A DNA stretch of 64,000 nt, taken from positions 1 to 64,000 of the forward strand of contig NZ_CALPCU010000011.1 in NCBI RefSeq assembly GCF_943193085.1, given 5' to 3'. The stretch is from Vermiculatibacterium agrestimuris (GTDB taxonomy: Bacteria > Bacillota > Clostridia > Oscillospirales > Oscillospiraceae). The notes beneath the pieces are model-generated. The model had not been told where the DNA came from, searched no databases, and saw only the letters and a program-made list of their open reading frames with translations. A program made the translations under genes and the position numbers. How positions within the stretch are numbered: position 1 is the stretch's first letter; each line of letters begins with the position of its first letter. This document shows, one piece after another, positions 59,811-64,000 of this stretch.

Positions 59811-59839
59811 ATTATACCGTCTGGAGGAAAAAAGGGCAA
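59811..59839 (-). promoter_or_regulatory. Promoter of the DUF3842 operon
   Basis: Minus-strand TTGCCC (59839-59834) and TATAAT (59816-59811) with a 17-base spacer, 44 bases before the first gene. Confidence 0.75.
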
Positions 59840-59971
59840 GGACTTTGCGCTGACGGCGGAAAAGGGAGAAAAAGAGGGAAAAAGTTTTGGAGAAGGCATA
59901 CCATTTTTTTGCGATTTGTGGTAAACTGTAAAATTAGTGAAAAAGACTGTTTTCAGAAAGGGGGCGGCGGG

Positions 59972-61339
59972 ATGAAAAAGGGAAGGATCCAAGTGGTCTT
60001 TCTGGCGGCATTTTTGTGCCTTTGCCTGACGGGCTGTTTTTTCCGGGCGGTGGGCGAGCTCTACACCGTTCCCCAGCCCCCGGCGGATTATAACGCCCTT
60101 CAGGCCCGGCTCAGCGAGGTCATCGCCGCCGGCGGCGAGTATGCCGCGCCCCTGTCGGGAGACCTGATCCAGTCCGTCCAGCTCCAGGACATGGACGGAG
60201 ACGGCGTGCAGGAGGCCCTGGCCTTCTTCCGCATGCCCAGTGAGGAGCTACCCCTGAAGATCTACATTTTCCGCCAGGTGGGGGAGGAGTACGAGCTGCT
60301 CACCCGGGTGGAGGGCGCCGGCGCCGCCATCAACAGTGTGGAATACGTCCAGCTGGACGACGAGCCCTTCAAGGAGATCGTGGTCAGCTGGCAGATCAGC
60401 GATATCGTCCACTCTCTGGCCGCCTACTCCATCGGCCCCGACCAGGTGGAGGAGCTGCTGCGCACCGACTACGTCAGCTACAAGACCGCTGATTTGGACG
60501 GAGACGGCCAGCAGGAGCTGGTGGTGCTCCGAAACCCGGTGGGCGCGCCGCCCCGGGCGGAGCTCTACGATTTTGACGGGGTGCTGTCCATGACGGGCTC
60601 CGCCCCCCTGTCCGGCGGCATCACGTCGGTGGCCGACGGCGGGATCCGAAGCGGCTACCTGGTGGATCGGGTGCCCGCGCTCTTCGTCACCTCCTCCTAC
60701 GCCGAAAATGGCACCATCACCGATATCTTCACCTGCCGGGATGGGAAGCTGAGAAATATCACCCTGGATCCCGCCACCGGGGAGAGCGGGGAGACCATTC
60801 GCTACTACAACCAGGTCACCGCCAGCGACATCAATGGCGACGGCATCCTGGAGCTGCCCCAGCCCGTGCCCCTGACCGATTACAAGATCACCACCGCCTC
60901 GGTGAATTTCTGGCTCATCCACTGGCGCCAGTTTGACGCGGAGGGCCGGGCGGTGCCGGTATTCACCACCTATCAAAACGAGCGGGACGGCTGGTACTTC
61001 ATCCTGCCGGAGACCTGGGGAGATGATGTGGCCCTCTCCCGGGCCGACCTGCCGGGAGGCGGGGAGCGGGCGGTGACCTTCTCCCGCTGGGATCGGGGCG
61101 GTACGGCGGAGCCGGAGAGCTTCCTCACCATCTACAAGCTCACCGGCACCAACCGCCTGGCCCGGGCCAAGTCGGGGCAGCGGTTTTTCCTCTTGCCGGC
61201 CCAGGAGCCCCTGAATGTGGACAATTTCAACACGATCTATGCCGCCGAGTTCCGGGACGGCTGGGACTGCGGCCTGACCGAGGACGAGGTGCGGGAGCGG
61301 TTCAGGCTCATCACGACAGACTGGTATAACGGATACTGA
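59972..61339 (+). CDS. Lipoprotein with FG-GAP/VCBS-like repeats
   Basis: A 455-residue lipoprotein. The signal peptide ends in CLCLTGC, giving lipid-anchored C22. Three calcium-type repeats are spaced through the first 300 residues: LQDMDGDGVQEALAFF, ADLDGDGQQELVVLR and SDINGDGILELPQP, as in FG-GAP/VCBS propeller blades. The C-terminal 150 residues (WYFILPETWGDDVALSRADL) have no recognised domain. GAAAGGGGG precedes ATG 59972. It lies 13 bases before a response regulator and sensor kinase, so it is probably a surface component of, or an input to, that system. Confidence 0.82.
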   Translation: MKKGRIQVVFLAAFLCLCLTGCFFRAVGELYTVPQPPADYNALQARLSEVIAAGGEYAAPLSGDLIQSVQLQDMDGDGVQEALAFFRMPSEELPLKIYIFRQVGEEYELLTRVEGAGAAINSVEYVQLDDEPFKEIVVSWQISDIVHSLAAYSIGPDQVEELLRTDYVSYKTADLDGDGQQELVVLRNPVGAPPRAELYDFDGVLSMTGSAPLSGGITSVADGGIRSGYLVDRVPALFVTSSYAENGTITDIFTCRDGKLRNITLDPATGESGETIRYYNQVTASDINGDGILELPQPVPLTDYKITTASVNFWLIHWRQFDAEGRAVPVFTTYQNERDGWYFILPETWGDDVALSRADLPGGGERAVTFSRWDRGGTAEPESFLTIYKLTGTNRLARAKSGQRFFLLPAQEPLNVDNFNTIYAAEFRDGWDCGLTEDEVRERFRLITTDWYNGY

Positions 61340-61352
61340 GGAGGTAAGCGCT

Positions 61353-62042
61353 ATGGGAAGAAAAGTCCTTGTACTGGAGGACGAGACCAATATCCGCTCC
61401 TTTGTGGTCATCAACCTGAAGCGGGCGGGCTATGAGACCGTGGAGGCGGGCACCGGGCAGGAGGCGCTGGAGCAGCTCAAGCGCAACCCCGACGTGAATG
61501 TGGCCCTTCTGGATGTGATGCTGCCGGATATGGACGGCTTTGAGGTCTGCCGCCGTATCCGCTCCAGCAACAGCCGCATCGGCATCATCATGCTCACCGC
61601 CCGCACCCAGGAGATGGACAAGGTCACCGGACTGATGACCGGAGCGGACGACTACGTGACCAAGCCCTTCTCTCCCGCCGAGCTCACCGCCCGCATTGAC
61701 GCCCTGTGCCGCCGGGCCACCGGGGAGACGGCGGTGGACACCGGGGAGATCTCCCAGCCCCCCTTCCTTTTGAACACCCGCAACCGCACCCTGGAGAAGA
61801 ACGGGGCGCGGGTGAAGCTGACCCAGGTGGAGTACGCCATTGTCAAGCTGTTCATGGACAACGCCGGCAAGGCCATGAGCCGGGAGGAGATCCTGGACGC
61901 GGTGTGGGGCAAGGACTACTTCGGAGAGGTGAAGATCGTGGACGTGAACATCCGCCGTCTGCGCATCAAGATCGAGGACGACCCCACCAACCCCACCTAT
62001 ATCACCACGGTCTGGGGCTACGGCTATAAGTGGGGCTTCTGA
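61353..62042 (+). CDS. OmpR/PhoB-family response regulator
   Basis: A 229-residue regulator. The receiver domain has the acidic pair ED (LVLEDETN), phospho-acceptor D54 in ALLDVMLPDMDG, T in MLTARTQ and K in YVTKPFSP. The C-terminal winged helix (VKLTQVEYAIVKLFMDNAGK, IVDVNIRRLRIKIEDDPTNP, TVWGYGYKW) binds DNA. GAGGAGG precedes the ATG. It is coupled with the lipoprotein upstream and the histidine kinase 41 bases downstream. The regulon is unknown. Confidence 0.96.
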   Translation: MGRKVLVLEDETNIRSFVVINLKRAGYETVEAGTGQEALEQLKRNPDVNVALLDVMLPDMDGFEVCRRIRSSNSRIGIIMLTARTQEMDKVTGLMTGADDYVTKPFSPAELTARIDALCRRATGETAVDTGEISQPPFLLNTRNRTLEKNGARVKLTQVEYAIVKLFMDNAGKAMSREEILDAVWGKDYFGEVKIVDVNIRRLRIKIEDDPTNPTYITTVWGYGYKWGF

Positions 62043-62083
62043 AAATACGCTGTTTTTGACAGAAAAAGGAGGAGGTGGCGGAT

Positions 62084-63526
62084 ATGGCGAGGACGACAGG
62101 CATCCGGCGGCGCTGGATGACCAACTCTCTGGGCGTGGTGCTCTTTGTGGTGCTGCTGGCGGTGTCCGCCTTCTCCGTGGCCATGGGCAGCTATTACTAC
62201 GCCACCATGTCCAACGGCCTGGAGGCCAAGGCGGAGTATGTGGTGGAGTTTTTCAGCGCCTATCGCACCCGCAGCGAGTATTACCAGCACGTTATCACCT
62301 ATGTGAACAACAATTTTGAGGGCAAGGACGAGGTGGAGATGCAGTTTCTGGATTCCAACGGCTCCATCCGCTTTTCCACCTTCGGCCTGGCGGCCTTTTC
62401 CGCGCCGGACACCCCTGATATCGCCGGGGCGCTGAACCCGGAGGAGCCCAAAACCACCCCCTGGACGGGGAACGACCCCTCCACCGGGGAGCACATCATG
62501 GCGGTGTCCTGTCCCCTGACGGTCAATGGGGCGCCGGTGGCCGCCGTGCGCTATGTCACCTCCCTGCGGCTGGTGGACCGGCAGCTGATGACCATCGTGG
62601 GCCTCTCCCTGGCCGTCGGTCTGGCCATTTTGCTGCTGGTCTATTTCTCCAACCTCTATTTTGTCCGCTCTATTGTAGAGCCGGTGGCCGGAGTCACCGA
62701 GATCACCAAGCGCATCGCCGCCGGCAGCTACGGCATCCAGATCGAAAAACAGCACGACGACGAGATCGGCGACCTCACCGACGCCATCAACGACATGTCC
62801 CAGCGCATCGACCAGTCCGAGAAGATGAAAAGCGAGTTCATCTCCTCGGTCTCCCACGAGCTGCGCACCCCCCTCACCGCCATCAACGGCTGGGCCGAGA
62901 CCATCATGAACGGCGAGGTGCGGGACGCCGACGACGTGAAAAAGGGTATGGGCATCATCGTCTCCGAGGCCCGGCGGCTGACCAACATGGTGGAGGAGCT
63001 GCTGGAGTTCTCCCGGCTGGAGGACGGCCGGTTCACCCTGTCCATCGAGCCGGTGGACTTGAAGGCGGAGTTCGAGGACGCGGTATATACTTACCGGGAG
63101 TTCTTCCGCAAGGACGGTTTGGAGCTCCACTACCGGGATGAGGACGCGGAGGCCGGGGAAGAGGAGTTCCCCCCTGTGGAGGCCGACCCGGAGCGGCTGC
63201 GCCAGGTATTCTGCAATATTATGGATAACGCCGCCAAGCACGGCGGCAGCGGCGGGCGCATCGACTGCGCCATCCACCGGGAGGAGGATTGGGCGGTCAT
63301 CACCATCCGGGACTACGGCCCCGGCATCCCCGAGGGCGAGCTGCCCCACGTGAAGAGCAAATTCTATAAGGGCTCTTCCAAGGCCAGAGGCTCCGGCATC
63401 GGCCTGGCCGTCAGCGACGAGATCATCACCCGCCACGGGGGCGAGCTGCTCATCGGCAACGCCGAGGGCGGCGGCTGCGTGGTCACTGTCCGTCTGCCTG
63501 TGGACGGCGGAGCGGTTAGAACATAA
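62084..63526 (+). CDS. Sensor histidine kinase
   Basis: A 480-residue membrane kinase. Two transmembrane helices (residues about 12-35 and 167-190) bracket an extracellular sensor of about 130 residues. HAMP follows (VEPVAGVTEITKRIAAGSYG). HisKA has H258 in SVSHELRTPLTAINGW. The ATPase domain shows N-box FCNIMDNAAKHG, DYGPGIPEGEL and GSGIGLAVSDEII. I chose ATG 62084 because AGGAGG is at 62068-62073; the GTG at 62075 lies too close to that site. It pairs with the preceding response regulator. Confidence 0.95.
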   Translation: MARTTGIRRRWMTNSLGVVLFVVLLAVSAFSVAMGSYYYATMSNGLEAKAEYVVEFFSAYRTRSEYYQHVITYVNNNFEGKDEVEMQFLDSNGSIRFSTFGLAAFSAPDTPDIAGALNPEEPKTTPWTGNDPSTGEHIMAVSCPLTVNGAPVAAVRYVTSLRLVDRQLMTIVGLSLAVGLAILLLVYFSNLYFVRSIVEPVAGVTEITKRIAAGSYGIQIEKQHDDEIGDLTDAINDMSQRIDQSEKMKSEFISSVSHELRTPLTAINGWAETIMNGEVRDADDVKKGMGIIVSEARRLTNMVEELLEFSRLEDGRFTLSIEPVDLKAEFEDAVYTYREFFRKDGLELHYRDEDAEAGEEEFPPVEADPERLRQVFCNIMDNAAKHGGSGGRIDCAIHREEDWAVITIRDYGPGIPEGELPHVKSKFYKGSSKARGSGIGLAVSDEIITRHGGELLIGNAEGGGCVVTVRLPVDGGAVRT

Positions 63527-63539
63527 GTTCGAAAAATTG

Positions 63540-63578
63540 CCCGCGCCTCTTGCAAAAGGGGCGTGGGTTTGTTACAAT
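63540..63578 (+). promoter_or_regulatory. Terminator of the two-component operon overlapping the yqhQ promoter
   Basis: CCCGCGCC pairs with GGCGTGGG (about 63539-63568), followed by TTTGTT, a modest terminator for the kinase gene. Within it begins TTGCAA (63550-63555), 17-base spacer, TACAAT (63573-63578), a promoter for the next gene. Loop and stem are thus shared by both signals. Confidence 0.6.
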
Positions 63579-63624
63579 ACAACTGACGCAGTTCCTTGCT
63601 TAGATCCTCCGAAGGAGAAAAATA

Positions 63625-64000
63625 ATGTTGAGACGAATGAGACAACTGTTATTGCTATCCGCCGGCGGGTTCAAGACCGTCATCGGCGGTCAGGCCCTCA
63701 TCGAGGGCATTATGATGCTGGGCCCCGACAAGAAGTCGGTGGTGGTGCGCAAGCCGGACGGGGAGCTGGAGGTCAAGACCGAGCCCCGGCGGCTTTTGAA
63801 GGACAAGTATCCCTTTGTGGGCCTGCCCCTGATCCGGGGAGTGGTGAATTTCTGCTCCTCCATGTATAACGGGGTCACCGCACTGATGTACTCCGCCGAG
63901 TTTTACCCGGAGGATGAGGCGGTGGAGGAGGAGCCCTCCAAGTTTGAAAAGTGGCTGGATGAGAAGCTGGGCAATGAGAAGTTTACCTCCCTCATCGTCA
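63625..64000 (+). CDS. yqhQ: YqhQ/DUF1385 protein, cut by window end
   Basis: The first 125 residues of a DUF1385 protein. The signature GGQALIEGIMMLGPDKKSVV near residues 21-40 and the segment PFVGLPLIRGVVNFCSSMYN are family hallmarks. The full protein is usually about 300 residues with several membrane helices beyond this point. GAAGGAG is 7 bases before ATG 63625. In many Firmicutes it is followed by prmC and prfA near the rpmE region; that part lies outside the window. Function unknown. Confidence 0.88.
   Translation, partial: MLRRMRQLLLLSAGGFKTVIGGQALIEGIMMLGPDKKSVVVRKPDGELEVKTEPRRLLKDKYPFVGLPLIRGVVNFCSSMYNGVTALMYSAEFYPEDEAVEEEPSKFEKWLDEKLGNEKFTSLIV

Overview
The window is a 64 kb, GC-rich stretch of chromosome that is densely packed with genes. 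Strong Shine-Dalgarno sites, sporulation genes (yqfC, yqfD), SLH-domain surface proteins, HPr with a regulatory serine, and the order yqfC-yqfD-phoH-ybeY-era-yqzL-recO point to a spore-forming Gram-positive anaerobe. The composition and gene set fit a high-GC Clostridia member of the Oscillospiraceae (Flavonifractor/Lawsonibacter/Intestinimonas-like); that placement is inference. I saw no rRNA, tRNA, CRISPR array, insertion sequence or prophage.

Layout. 1-13 kb: an SLH-anchored M13 peptidase, then radC, uvrB (LexA-like box inside its promoter), uvrA, a frameshifted DUF4259-like gene, a small membrane export protein and recD2. 13-17 kb: an accessory patch with a membrane-anchored XRE regulator, two small secreted proteins (one AT-rich), two 29-residue micro-ORFs and an SLH/stalk-domain protein. 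17-27 kb: a peptide-utilisation island with two tandem M20 carboxypeptidase-like genes, a divergent three-part regulator, two tandem peptidase-T-like genes, a polytopic transporter, a cytoplasmic gamma-glutamyltransferase-family enzyme and a DUF1275 membrane protein. 27-43 kb: housekeeping genes (comF, mreB/mbl, murC, cca, yqfC-yqfD-phoH, an XRE-YbeY fusion, an acyltransferase, era, yqzL, recO, feoA, feoB, mutS2). 43-45.6 kb: HPr, a radical SAM protein and a MATE exporter.

45.6-52.6 kb is a metal-homeostasis block on the minus strand. An ArsR/SmtB-type sensor, a stand-alone HMA protein, a methyltransferase and a Zn/Cd-type P1B ATPase form one operon. A PLP decarboxylase and a complete ZnuABC-type importer form the next. 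The sensor operator upstream of arsR has a second, similar copy overlapping the ATPase stop codon, just upstream of a promoter whose -10 box sits inside an 18-bp terminator stem. 52.7-64 kb holds lactate dehydrogenase, a membrane pyrophosphatase, uridine phosphorylase, an ECF S-component with a structured attenuator-like leader, an operon of DUF3842 / uridine-kinase-like / hexapeptide acetyltransferase genes, a lipoprotein with its two-component system, and the start of yqhQ.

The items I would look at first are the XRE-YbeY fusion (34516-35223) with its divergent operator-rich promoter and 58-residue partner gene, the metal efflux/uptake block with two matching operators, the gamma-glutamyl/peptide island, and the ECF leader RNA. 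All assignments come from reading motifs, spacing and gene order; no database search was run.
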